Source: Omphiscola glabra
Taxonomy: Eukaryota > Mollusca > Gastropoda > Lymnaeidae
Direction of reading: 5' to 3'
DNA length: 64,000 nucleotides
NCBI GenBank assembly: GCA_964017045.1
Contig: OZ024799.1
Coordinates: 35,097,736 to 35,161,735 of the forward strand
Made by a program: the position numbers and the translations under genes. The stretch's first letter is position 1, and each line of letters opens with the position of its first letter. Of this stretch, positions 1-9,847 are shown piece by piece. Under the pieces are notes generated by a model, which made no database searches, was not told where the DNA came from, and saw nothing but the letters and a program-made list of their open reading frames with translations.

Positions 1-1150
1 CAATCATCCCACTTGTAATCAGCAAAGGAAAACACGAACAGTACCAGCGTTCTAATCCTCATATACAGTGTTCCTTGGCGTCATCTTTATTTGTTGCCAT
101 CAATATCTTGTCTAATTCTGTGCTAATGTTTGTTGTAAGCGTCTAGTATCACTTGAACTTGAACATGTTTCACTGCTCTATGTACATGTACTAATAAGGT
201 AAAAACATGGTTAAAGAATATATAGGGACTTACTATTGGGGTAAACTTACGTGGTTAACAGATTGGGGTTACCATACATAATTTAAAGATATAATACAAA
301 GGAAATATTGGGATAATCATACATGGCTCGAAGATAAGTATACAAACATACCATTGGGGTGAGACACGTGCCGAAATGTCAGAAGCTTCAAGTTCAAGAC
401 CTTCTGACATAGCCGTACAGCGTCCTTTGAAACCCAGAACAATTCGCGAATGCACCTTTAACGAAGCCGCCAACGCAGTCTTATAGCGCGTGCCTCAAGT
501 CAGGTAATTAGTACAACGTTCCAGCCTGGTTTATGTAGTATCTTAGCTACTCCCCCCCCCTCTTTGATCTTAATCCGTTTTATTTTAAATCTCCGGAGGA
601 CTATAAGAGTATGTCGTAGTTGTAAGATGTAAACACCAGCGTGAACCGTGAACACCAGATTAAAACATTATTACATTGTGGAACAAGGCACGGACGACTG
701 CCTGCGCGTGATTATCAGACGCCCTTAGGAGAGAATGCTTTCATGGGTTAAGAAACAACAGGAAAGAAAACACGCTGCTTAAGATTAACATTGTAGATAA
801 ACTTTTTTAAAATTTTTTTTTTAAAGGCTTTGGGTCTGTTTAGTTACACACAGCGTTGATATTTAATCTCAGTGCGTTGATGATAGATTTAAAACATTAT
901 TTTAACGTTATAGGTCATATGTTATAAATGAGAAAATGACACCCATCCCCCACTTTACTAGTTTCCCCCCCACACCATTTCTGTTTTAGAAAATGAATTT
1001 CATTGAAAGTACATTGTAAGCCTGGGATTAGCAATACCGAGGTCTGCCAGCCGGGAATTAAAGACCAGACGAGCAGATTATCTTACTGGAAATGTTCTTG
1101 ATGTAGAGCAGACGATCCGACATTGAGGATCCCAGGTTCAACCATCTTAA
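1..1150. other. No gene recognised
   Basis: AT-rich DNA with short frames only. A poly-C run lies near 550. Nothing here resembles a known family. Confidence 0.6.
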
Positions 1151-1154
1151 GCAA

Positions 1155-1826
1155 AGCGCACGATCTGCTGGATCTGTAGAGATCATTCAAGTTCTTCCCA
1201 GTGTCGGAAGCACATGATCTGCTGGATCTGTAGAGATCATTCAAGTTCTTCCCAGTGTCGGATAGCAGCGCATGATCTGCTGGATCTGTAGAGATCATTC
1301 AAGTTCTTCCCAGTGTCGGATAGCGGCGCCTGATCTGCTGGATCTGTAGAGATCATTCAAGTTCTTCCCAGTGTTGGATAGCAGCGCATGATCTGCTGGA
1401 TCTGTAGGGTTCATTCAAGTTCTTCCCAGTGTCGGAAGCACATGATCTGCTGGATCTGTAGAGATCATTCAAGTTCTTCCCAGTGTCGGAAGCACATGAT
1501 CTGCTGGATCTGTAGAGTTCATTCAAGTTCTTCCCAGTGTCGGAAGCACATGATCTGCTGGATCTGTAGAGATCATTCAAGTTCTTCCCAGTGTCGGAAG
1601 CACATGATCAGCTGGATCTGTAGAGATCATTCAAGTTCTTCCCAGTGTCGGAAGCACATGATCTGCAGGATCTCTCTAGTTCATTCAAGTTCTTCCCAGT
1701 GTTGGATAGCAGCGCATGATCTGCTGGATCTGTAGGGTTCATTCAAGTTCTTCCCAGTGTCGGATAGCAGCGCATGATCTGCTGGATCTGTAGAGTTCAT
1801 TCAAGTTCTTCCCAGTGTCGGATAGC
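1155..1826. repeat. Minisatellite, 53/58-59-bp units, about 12 copies
   Basis: Every unit carries GATCTGCTGGATCTGTAG and then TTCTTCCCAGTGTCGGA. Units come in two lengths. The 53-bp type ends in GTCGGAAGCACAT; the 58-59-bp type carries GATAGCAGCGC instead. The short open frames across the array on both strands follow from the periodicity and are not genes. Confidence 0.95.
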
Positions 1827-1979
1827 AAAGGTCACAATATTTGTTGGCTGGGTTTGTCACTTTATAAATACTTAGAGATCAATTTTAACTATTAAAAATT
1901 GTATATTTATATACTTAAAAAGATATTTCCCCCACATTTAATGGAATTGCATGTTTTTACATCACAAGGATCCTTAATC

Positions 1980-2155
1980 GCATACTGTCAGTGTCATAAA
2001 ATGACTAAAACTGCCTACTACCGGCATACTGTCATACAATAACTAATATTGGCTACTACCGGCATAATGTCATAAAATGGCTAAAACTGCCTACTACCGA
2101 CATACTGTCATACAATGCCCACAGTTCCTTCTACCGGTATAGTATCATAAAGATA
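1980..2155. repeat. Degenerate minisatellite, about 38-42 bp, 4 copies
   Basis: Units share GCATACTGTCATA and CTACTACCGG. Identity between copies is clearly imperfect, suggesting an old array. Confidence 0.8.
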
Positions 2156-2872
2156 GATTCAATAATATTACACTACACATTATATTTATTTAGAATAGTG
2201 TATGAGTATATTTAGACATTATTGTGTCAGTGATCTATATATACATCAACATTCTATATAGAATTTTAACTCCTCACTCTGCTAGCCTTTTATTTCACAC
2301 ACGAGCGTTGAGAATTATTTTTAGTGTCCTCTTCAATGTCGTAAAGTTAAACATATAGCCGTGCAGCATGACGTCAGATGCAGGTGTGTAAAATTATATT
2401 CGTTGTCCGTGTTGTAATTGTTTCCCATTCACAAGGGCTTTTCAGTTCTTAACTCATTGACCATTTAAACCAATGACGCTATACATTAAATAATAAAAAA
2501 AATCCGCTGATAACCTCGAACCCAGAAGCGTAAGTAAATTTTTAAAAAACTGCAGACGAAAAATTTCTTGTTCCCATTTAAAACTGCGATTTAAAAAATT
2601 AGTTTTTATGACTGTACCTAATTTCTCAAAAGTTATACTTTTATTTCTAAATCCATAATGTAAAATGAAAATAGAAATGACATGTCATATGAATAATATG
2701 ATAAACGTGCTTACATTGAAAAAGTGCTTTCGGCAGACAGTATTTACAAAACGACAACTGGCTCCCAACTTTTGCTCTCTGTCTAGGACAGATAGTCATT
2801 TTATTCCCGGCATCTGATTGGTCAGATTTACATTAGCTTAAGGTGGGGGATCTTTTATTAGTTTCGCAGATT
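2156..2872. other. No gene recognised
   Basis: AT-rich unique sequence. I see no conserved motif or repeat here before the target duplication of the next element. Confidence 0.5.
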
Positions 2873-2880
2873 TTCTAGAG

Positions 2881-3077
2881 CAGAGTTTCTGAACCTGTAG
2901 GTCGCGACCCCTTTGGGGGTCAAACGACCCTTTCCCAAGGGTCGCCTAAGACCATCGGAAAACACATATACTCTACATTTATGAAGTACTAACGAAATTT
3001 ATTTTGTGGTTGGGGGTCGCCACACCATAAAGAACTTTATTAAAGGGTCGCGGCATTAGCAAGGTTGAGAACCACTG
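2881..3077 (-). mobile_element. SPIN-like hAT MITE, copy 1
   Basis: One end reads CAGAGTTTCTGAACCTG..GGTCGCGACCCC and the other ends ..GGTTGAGAACCACTG, the SPIN terminal inverted repeats. The interior keeps the SPIN pieces ACGACCCTTTC, AAGACCATCGGAAAACACAT, GTTGGGGGTCGCCAC and TTAAAGGGTCGCGGCATTA. Flanking 8-mers are TTCTAGAG (2873-2880) and ATCTAGAG (3078-3085), 7 of 8 matching, as expected for hAT insertion. Non-autonomous, with no coding capacity. Confidence 0.9.
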
Positions 3078-3749
3078 ATCTAGAGCAATCTGGCGTATTC
3101 AAATATAGTTAGCAGTGTAAAAAACAAAAACCGACAACAACAACATTTTAAAATGTTTATGTTGAGACGAATGAATTCCTAAGATTAATCCAGCGTTGAA
3201 CAGATCAACAAGCTTTGTTAAAGTGCAACATGTTTTTCTTAGTTTTAAATAAAGTTTTGCTGCCCATGGGCAGTATGGGGTGGCCCATCTTTTGGAAGTA
3301 CTTGGTGAAAAATGGGCAACTTTTACCATGAATGACTATGCCCATATTTTAGTCTTCTCAAAATGAGGCGCCCCTGCACTTAAATAACTCTTGGGGTGTT
3401 ACTCCCCCCCCCCCCCCATACCGTTTAAGGATACATCAATAGGATCTGTAAGTGAACCTTAGTAAAGGAAATGTCAAAACATTTGGATTTTTCTTTCAAC
3501 CAAGATGTAGAAGTAGAGTCCTAATCCCTAAGCGGTCTAAAATAGTTCTTTTTTTTTTTTAAACGAAGCATTCTTAGAATGAAACTATAAATATTTGATG
3601 TATTACTTTTGTTATACTTTCACGCACTAATACAGAATGTACTTTATTCCGACATTTTTTGTTTTTGAAATGCACAGCAAACGTGAACAGAACAAAAATA
3701 TCTCCAAAAAAATAAAATAAATAAATAACATTTATAAAATGATACAATT
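3078..3749. other. No gene recognised
   Basis: Unique AT-rich sequence with a poly-C tract near 3404-3417. The 76-codon minus-strand frame at 3099-3329 shows no recognisable domain. Confidence 0.5.
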
Positions 3750-3806
3750 TCTTCTTCTATATATTAGGGGCCCAAGATCAATGTATTGATCATTCTGGCT
3801 CCTACG
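3750..3806 (-). mobile_element. LINE 3'-end fragment, GAA-tailed family
   Basis: Read on the minus strand it gives GTAGGAGCCAGAATGATCA, a GGGCCC box and a short GAAGAAG tail. The LINE remnant at 11498-11790 has the same last ~60 bases and also carries a reverse transcriptase C-terminus. This is therefore an extremely 5'-truncated insertion. Confidence 0.65.
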
Positions 3807-3972
3807 TTTAATTTATCCATTACACTCCTAAACCCTACATTTCTCCCCCCCCCCCCCTTTTTGTCTTGTTGGTCTGGCTTAATAGCTGCTGTCAATACTA
3901 TTTTTGATGGCTGTTACAGTAGTAGGAAGTAGTGCACTTGACGATACGTGATGGAATTGTTTCAACGATCAC

Positions 3973-4026
3973 AGTAGAGGCGTAGCTAAGATTAATTCCA
4001 CGCGGTACGGGCAAAGATTATTGTTT
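3973..4026 (+). mobile_element. Possible DNA-transposon terminus (GGCGTAGCTAAG type)
   Basis: GAGGCGTAGCTAAG followed by CACGCGGTACGGGC resembles the hAT-like end at 7405 and the inverted sequence at 36845-36925. No opposite end is visible, so this is a fragment at best. Other mollusc MITE families share this terminus style. Confidence 0.35.
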
Positions 4027-4228
4027 CCCCCCCCCCCCCCACACAAACATACAAAATAATGCAGTCGCCCCAAAATGCCGCACCTTAATAAAAAAAAAGT
4101 GTTGCCTTTGTTTTTAATGTTATGAATACTATCGTAGCGAAGAAGGGAAATAAAACAAATATAAGTGAATGCTTCGGTTGCTTCTCCTTAATTTCTTTCA
4201 ATCAATCATACCCCCCTCCCTTTTCCAC

Positions 4229-4268
4229 GCACACACACACACACACACGCGCGCGCACTCACACACAC

Positions 4269-4299
<31 letters not shown>

Positions 4300-4356
4300 G
4301 CCAAACACACACACACACACACAAACAAACAAACACACACACACACGCACACACGC
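4229..4356. repeat. (CA)n microsatellite with CG and AAAC interruptions
   Basis: About 125 bp of CA dinucleotide with a short GCGCGC patch and ACAAACAAAC patches. The His/Thr-rich and Cys/Val-rich frames across it come from the repeat only. Confidence 0.98.
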
Positions 4357-4359
4357 ATA

Positions 4360-5001
4360 TTTAAATAAAAAGAACAATAATGTCTTCTGAAATCAACAAG
4401 TGGGCGTGTACAAAACAACTACCCTTAAAACCAAGTTTTTCAGATAAATCATCCCTTCACTGCAATCAATACAGTAATAAATTGATTAAGTTGATCCATC
4501 GATACCACAGCTTTTTTAAAGTAGGATTATGATTAGTCAGTTAGTAATAGTAGCTTACTTCTTTATCGCCCAATAAGTTTAATTTGCTTGATTTGAAAGG
4601 GCCTTAGTAACGCGATGCCAGTTCTTCAACGTCTGGTTTAAGGTAAATTAATATAACGACAATCTTCTTTCAACACTTTCAGAAATATGGATTCCAATAC
4701 TTCTCAATACACTTCCTCTTGACTACTTTGCACTCTACATAAAAATGACATGGCATTTTTTACTTATGAAGTGAAATTCTAAATACGATTTGCTAAATTT
4801 GGCTTCATCAAAATTACCAGATGCGTCTGCAATTAAAAAATGGTTTTAAGAAATCTTCCAATTATAGAAGGCTCTAGAATCGCTCATATGTTGGCCAACA
4901 TCGCCAATGAGCAGAGTTCAATAAGATATGTCAGTACAGTTTAATCATTTTATTGTTTTAAAAAAAAATCAGATCTTGTCCTAGCCAATCAAAATGGATA
5001 T
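4360..5001. other. No gene recognised
   Basis: AT-rich unique DNA. A short palindrome-like TTGGCCAACATCGCCAATGA lies near 4893-4912. Confidence 0.5.
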
Positions 5002-5393
5002 AATGGACTACGATGATTCGATTGTTTTGTCACGTGATAAGCGTAAGTACGAGTAAGACTTCCGGTAGGCTGTCTGCAACACACTCGTCGCTCACAAATT
5101 TTTCTTCAAACAACTTTCTTCCTTTAATCATAACTGAATTATAATTATTGTCACATTTAATGAATGTCATTTAAAGAAACGCGTGTATTCAAGAACATTT
5201 TAAAAAGTAAAATTTGTAATTAACACTGGGGAAGCGCTGATGGAGACAAACATTGTGCTTTAAAATTAATGATAATGGCAATGGCTGATCAGCAGTTATC
5301 TGTTGTTGTGTGTTGTTATGTGTAGCAGAAAGCCTACCAATGGCTGGTACGTATCACGTTACAAAACAAGGAAGTGATTCATCGTAGTCCATT
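5002..5393. mobile_element. MITE with ~75-80-bp imperfect terminal inverted repeats
   Basis: The left arm 5002-5083 (AATGGACTACGATGA, TTGTTTTGTCACGTGATA, GGTAGGCTGTCTGC) is the reverse complement of the right arm 5321-5393 (GCAGAAAGCCTACC, TATCACGTTACAAAACAA, TCATCGTAGTCCATT), with scattered mismatches. There is no coding capacity. Superfamily is not assigned because no clean target duplication is visible. Confidence 0.75.
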
Positions 5394-5652
5394 GAAATCT
5401 AAAATATTTCTGACAAAAGCTAAGTCACCGACTTTGGGTGAGCATTGAGAGAAGCATTTGTCTTTAAAAAAAAAATTCCGGTGTCGAACAGCTTCTACAA
5501 GTGACCTACACACTCTCACTGTGAAAGTCAATGGACGGTCAGCTTTTACTCACCAGATGTTGGCGATGACAAAACAAAAAACAAAAAATAATAAAGATTT
5601 TAGAAAACCAAACCCCGATAACAACGTGTAGTTTTCGTTTTTTATAAGTAGC

Positions 5653-5863
5653 GAAGGGTGCGCACAGTCGCACCACCATCATGGTGCGTACAGTCGCACC
5701 ACCATTATGGTGCGTACAGTCGCACCACCATTATGGTGCGTACAGTCGCACCACCATTATGGCGCGTTCAGTCGCACCACCATTATGGCGCGTTCAGTCG
5801 CACCACCATTATGGCGCGTTCAGTCGCACCACCATTATGGCGCGTTCAGTCGCACCACCATTC
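5653..5863. repeat. Minisatellite, 26 bp, about 8 copies
   Basis: The unit contains GTACAGTCGCACCACCATTA. The left half has TATGGTGCGTACAG and the right half has TATGGCGCGTTCAG, so two variants were amplified one after the other. Open frames across it arise because the unit has few stops. Confidence 0.95.
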
Positions 5864-5940
5864 CTTATGACATAACACGAACTGTAAAAGCAAAGCTTTT
5901 TTCTTATAAATATTAATGTTTTTTTGTGCGTGTGTTGCAT

Positions 5941-6035
5941 GTATGTAATTGTACGTGGCTCATCATTCATTAAGAAGCAGTTATGTAAATTGGTTAAACG
6001 TCTGGCGAAAACACGTTTCATATTTCCTTCATTTT
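5941..6035 (+). repeat. Dispersed repeat, copy 1 of 2 in window
   Basis: About 95 bp match 62688-62782 at roughly 85-90 percent by eye. Shared blocks are ATCATTCATTAAGAAGC, TATGTAAAT, TCTGGCGAAA and TTTCATATTTCCTT. Class unknown. Confidence 0.75.
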
Positions 6036-6246
6036 CTTTGCTGACTGACTCGTGTGTAATCATTACCCTTTTATTTTGGCAAATCAAAGTTCATATAATT
6101 TTAAAGTAAAACATGTTTTCTGATATAATCCACCAGCGCTACCATTGGTAGTGCAGCGGCCCCCTAGATTTACTGAGCATTTTCACCTTCACCTGGGACA
6201 TCCTGGTATCACCCATTTTGAGAACAACTGCAATTATACTTTAAAC

Positions 6247-6432
6247 CAGCGGTTCTCAACTTGTGGGTCGCGACCCCTCTGGGCCTTGAACGATACTTAC
6301 ACAGGGGTCGCCGAAGACAATCGGTAAACACATATTTATGAAGTAGAAACGAAAATAATTTTATGGTTGGGGATCACCACAATGAGGAACTGTATTAAAG
6401 GGTAGCAGCATTAGGAAGGTTGAGAACCACTG
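6247..6432 (-). mobile_element. SPIN-like hAT MITE, copy 2
   Basis: It begins CAGCGGTTCTCAACTTGTGG and ends GGTTGAGAACCACTG. The interior keeps GTCGCGACCCCT, ACAGGGGTCGCC, ATGAAGTAGAAACG and ATGAGGAACTGTATTAAAGG. Flanking 8-mers CTTTAAAC and GTGTAGAC match at only 5 positions, so the target duplication is weak or eroded. Confidence 0.88.
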
Positions 6433-6439
6433 GTGTAGA

Positions 6440-6530
6440 CCAATCCGGTGGTTAGCAGCCCGTGGCTACGGTTCTGCAAGCGGCTCTTTGAAAGAAAAAA
6501 TGCGGCTCTTGTCTTCTCCTTTAATTTTTA
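6440..6530 (+). mobile_element. hAT-like terminus (GCGGCTCTTTGA type)
   Basis: GGTGGTTAGCAGCCCGTGGC followed by AAGCGGCTCTTTGAAAG resembles the hAT ends at 45613 and 50863. The other end is not visible. It lies directly next to SPIN copy 2. Confidence 0.45.
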
Positions 6531-6966
6531 TAATTTAATATTGCCTTTTAAACGATCCTCCCTTGCATGTTAGTCCAAAAATATTTTCTTTGACGGACGT
6601 CGGTTACCCGAACTGTCCTGCTCTTTTAAAAAATTACTATTCTACGTTATTAGGAATGAGGTTAAATAGTCATATAATTTTTAGGCTTTTAACAATAAAA
6701 GATTCATTTAATATGTGTCTGCCTATGCACTGCTGATTGCTGGTCAGAATGTTAGCACACTTTGTTAGTGCAAGAGAAGTCAAAAGTTGGCCTCTCTTCA
6801 CCTGTAGATTTTGTTTGTAGCAAATGACTAGTGCGGTATGTTTGCAATCGTGTTGCAGGTATGGAGCAAGATCAAGGTTCAAGTGTCATGTACAGTCAAG
6901 ATAAATGATATTGATAGAGTCGGAATACGATATTTTGAGAATTAGGGAAAGTAAAGTGAGTAAATA

Positions 6967-7329
6967 ATGACATCGCTGCTTGAACGGATTTGCCAAATTT
7001 GTAACCTCTATTTTGCATCACAAGTCATGTTGAAAATGTATGTTCAACAGCACCGTCGCTGCCCTCTTGGGTATAAGAAATTACCACCTGTTCCTCAACA
7101 AAAAATGATTTGATTAAAGCAAGTGGCTGCTAGGAGTCAGAGAGAGCTTATGGCAATCATTGCTCACGCCGACAATGCTTATATTTTAAGTGCTGAATGG
7201 TTAGATGAGAACGATGTTGACTTATCTGGTATATCAGTGCTGCTAGATGAAGATGATGAATCAGCGACAATGCCCATTGCTACGACAGAGCAACACCTGT
7301 CAACTCCTTAGGAAGATGATAGCAGCTAG
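6967..7329 (+). pseudogene. Broken C2H2 zinc-finger-like reading frame
   Basis: From ATG 6967 one frame runs to 7311 with a single internal TGA at 7111-7113 and a TAG at 7309-7311, after which it continues ..EDDSS to another stop. The N-terminus has RICQICNLYFAS and then KMYVQQHRRC, a C-x2-C finger whose first zinc-binding His seems to be Tyr (M-Y-x3-H). The C-terminal half is acidic (WLDENDVDLSG, LLDEDDESA). Codon-like conservation across the stops suggests a recently decayed gene, perhaps from a mobile element or retrocopy. I do not recognise the family. Confidence 0.5.
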
Positions 7330-7404
7330 AAACTATACTACAATTGTCAGCTATACTGACACTTATATTTATCTTTCCACACACAATGATATATTTAGTC
7401 TTTA

Positions 7405-7613
7405 CAGAGGCGTAGCGAAAAGGGAGGGCGGGGGGAACAGAAATCCCCGGGCGTCAGCTAGTTAGGGGCGCCAAAATGTGCTTTGATATTATCTTATTGA
7501 TGAAAAGAATGTGTTTAAGCGTTGAAAAAAGACAAAAGGGGCGCTTTAAAATGAATCTTGTCCCCGGGCGCGAATCTCGTCCCCGGACGCCAAACACTCT
7601 AGCTACGCCTCTG
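7405..7613. mobile_element. hAT-like MITE with target duplication
   Basis: It begins CAGAGGCGTAGC and ends GCTACGCCTCTG, perfect 12-bp terminal inverted repeats. The subterminal parts are GC-rich (CCCCGGGCG) and the core AT-rich. Flanking 8-mers AGTCTTTA (7397-7404) and AGTCCTTA (7614-7621) differ at one base, the hAT signature. It is 209 bp and non-coding. Confidence 0.85.
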
Positions 7614-7621
7614 AGTCCTTA

Positions 7622-7904
7622 ACAACCTTTTCATGGATTCTGCATTATAAAATTTAAGTGTAAAATTTATTTACTTATAGATTACCAAGCTAAATGCAAT
7701 AAAATGTTTTTACTACAATTTCGTGTTATTAAAATAGATCAGCACAAAAGTGAAATGTATTTATAAATTTATTTTAAGTATCATTAATATTTTTTGAGGG
7801 TTTATAAACATGTTGATAAAATTACTTAGGGGGGGGGGGTCATTGAAAGTTTGATAGATTTGACAAGGGGGGGGGGAGGGGGTAAAAAATTGCTTAAAGC
7901 TTGT
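7622..7904. other. No gene; two poly-G runs
   Basis: AT-rich DNA interrupted by G-runs near 7830-7839 and 7867-7882. No coding signal is seen. Confidence 0.5.
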
Positions 7905-8075
7905 ATACGTAATTAGATTAATTAGACACGAACACTTTACATAATATACATATACATATTATGTAAATAATCTAGGTAGGATATATGTATATATATATAT
8001 TATGCAAATTTAATTCATACTTATTTAAATGGTTTTTTATACTGATGATGGCATGCGAAACGTTTACTTGTGAAT
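7905..8075 (+). repeat. Dispersed repeat with hammerhead-like core
   Basis: It starts with GATTAATTAGACACGAACA, also found near 24444. At 8042-8061 it reads CTGATGA, TGGCATGC and GAAAC, fitting the hammerhead core order CUGANGA, stem II, GAAA. A (TA)n tract lies in the middle. Seven or eight related motifs lie elsewhere in the window. Confidence 0.45.
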
Positions 8076-8125
8076 TATGTAACATCATTATTAAAGCTTA
8101 ACATATATTGTTATAAAATAACAAC

Positions 8126-8353
8126 ACATAAAAAAAGCTCAAAACCATTAGCTTCGGGTAGATGAGACCCGTAAACCATGGCCGGTAGCTCATCTAGGAG
8201 AAGGAAACTCTGACTCCAAACCTCCGCTGCCTTGTGGATATACCCAGATGGGAAAGGCTAAGGGAGTAAACCCCGACAGAAAATCAGGAATTGGAGCTCC
8301 TTAGGCGGTCTGTTTTTTAAATCATTAGCATTCCGGCAGCTCCTGCGACGCCA
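8126..8353 (+). mobile_element. LINE 5' untranslated region
   Basis: Non-AT-rich leader directly before the endonuclease frame, containing CTCATCTAGGAGAAGG, TGGATATACCCAGATGGG and GTAAACCCCGACAG. It is assigned to the LINE by position and by its change in composition from the surrounding AT-rich DNA. The exact 5' boundary is unknown. Confidence 0.5.
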
Positions 8354-9847
8354 ATGGTGCCAAGCCGTATCGACACTACTCGATCCCTTGGATCCACCAA
8401 GGGCGTGGAGAGGGGGGATCTGCTGGTTGGGCAGCAGCTAATTCTCCATACTACGTCGCCCAGGCTTTATCTTCACTGGGTGCGTGGAGATCAGAGGGTC
8501 ATCTCAACAAGTAGGCCACAGAAACATGCACCTAGAAATAAGAAAAAAAAAGAAAAGAAGACACCAGCTCTTCGACTAGCAAACTGGAACGTAAGGACTA
8601 TGTGTCCGGGCATTACTGCCGACCTGCAGCTCATTGACGACGCAAGGAAGACAGCTATCATTGATAGAGAGCTTAGCAGACTAAACATTGATATTGCGTG
8701 CCTCCAGGAGACCAGGCTCCCGGAATGTGGTACCATAAAAGAACACAACTACACTTTCTTCTGGCAGGGTGGACCAATGGACGCACCAAGACAACATGGG
8801 ATTGGTTTTGCTATAAAAAACGTACTCTGCTCATCCATAGAACCCCCGACAAAGGGCACATATAGAATACTTACTATACTTCTATCAACGTCTTCTGGAT
8901 TTGCCAACATCATCAGTGCTTATGCTCCAACACTTTCCTCCAGCTCAGAAGCGAAAGACCAGTTCTATGAAGATCTAAATCTTACAATCGACAGCATACC
9001 CAACAGCGAAGCAATTTACCTCTTGGGTGACTTCAATGCGAGAGTGGGAAGTGATTACATGGCCTGGCCTACATGCCTTGGTCATTTCGGAAGAGGCAGG
9101 CTAAATGAAAATGGGCAGAGGCTACTGGAACTATGCTGTTTACATGGACTATGTGTAACAAATACCTACTTCAACTGTAAGGCTATTCACCAAGTGTCAT
9201 GGAGGCATCCCCGCTCGCAACACTGGCACCAATTAGATCTCATAATCACAAGACGCACACAACTGGCTAGTGTCCTCCTCACACGCAGCTACCATAGCGC
9301 AGACTGCGACACAGATCATTCCTTCGTGGCTAGCAAGATAAGGTTACTGCCTAAGAAACTGTATCACACCAAAAACAAGGGCAAACCTCGCATAAGCACC
9401 TACTCCACCAATAACCCAGAGAGAACGGAAGAATACAACCATAGACTACAAGAAGCTCTTGAACAAATGCCACCAATAGACACTATTGAGTCCAAGTGGT
9501 CTCATCTGCGGGACACTATCTATAACTCGGCTATCACGGCATTTGGCAAGAGAGAACGCAAAAGTGCAGATTGGTTCGAGGCTCACTGGCAGGAAATGAA
9601 GCATGTCACTGATGCTAAAAGAAAGGCTCTCTTGGCTTATAAAGACACGCCTTGCCCAGCCACTCTACAAACTCTTAAAAGTGCCAAGAAAAACACCCAG
9701 CAGGCAGCTCGCCACTACGCTAACACATATTGGCTCAATCTAAGCTCCAGCATACAGTCAGTAACCAAAAACAACATGAACAGTTTGTCGTTTAATATGA
9801 CAAAATCCCTACTTATTAAGCCCAAGACCCTGTCACTGCACCTGTAA
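8354..9847 (+). CDS. LINE endonuclease ORF, reverse transcriptase missing
   Basis: A 497-residue frame with an apurinic-like endonuclease (EEP fold) that would nick target DNA for target-primed reverse transcription. A lysine-rich stretch is at about 63-69. Endonuclease motifs in order: NWNVRT (77-82), CLQET with Glu119, SAYAPT with Tyr190, GDFNARVG with Asp226 and Asn228, LDLI with Asp295, and SADCDTDH with Asp321/His322. All expected catalytic residues are present. Residues ~335-465 look like the linker that precedes reverse transcriptase in RTE-like and CFDP2-like mollusc elements. The last ~30 residues no longer fit the family, and no reverse transcriptase follows, so the element is 3'-truncated or rearranged. 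The ATG chosen gives the longest frame; real translation may start later. Family-level name is uncertain. Confidence 0.85.
   Translation: MVPSRIDTTRSLGSTKGVERGDLLVGQQLILHTTSPRLYLHWVRGDQRVISTSRPQKHAPRNKKKKEKKTPALRLANWNVRTMCPGITADLQLIDDARKTAIIDRELSRLNIDIACLQETRLPECGTIKEHNYTFFWQGGPMDAPRQHGIGFAIKNVLCSSIEPPTKGTYRILTILLSTSSGFANIISAYAPTLSSSSEAKDQFYEDLNLTIDSIPNSEAIYLLGDFNARVGSDYMAWPTCLGHFGRGRLNENGQRLLELCCLHGLCVTNTYFNCKAIHQVSWRHPRSQHWHQLDLIITRRTQLASVLLTRSYHSADCDTDHSFVASKIRLLPKKLYHTKNKGKPRISTYSTNNPERTEEYNHRLQEALEQMPPIDTIESKWSHLRDTIYNSAITAFGKRERKSADWFEAHWQEMKHVTDAKRKALLAYKDTPCPATLQTLKSAKKNTQQAARHYANTYWLNLSSSIQSVTKNNMNSLSFNMTKSLLIKPKTLSLHL

Noticed and set aside
1388..1735. 115-codon Cys/Ser-rich frame (MICWICR.HSSSSQCRKH)
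   Set aside because: Product of the 53/59-bp minisatellite; frames shift between unit types and there is no gene context.
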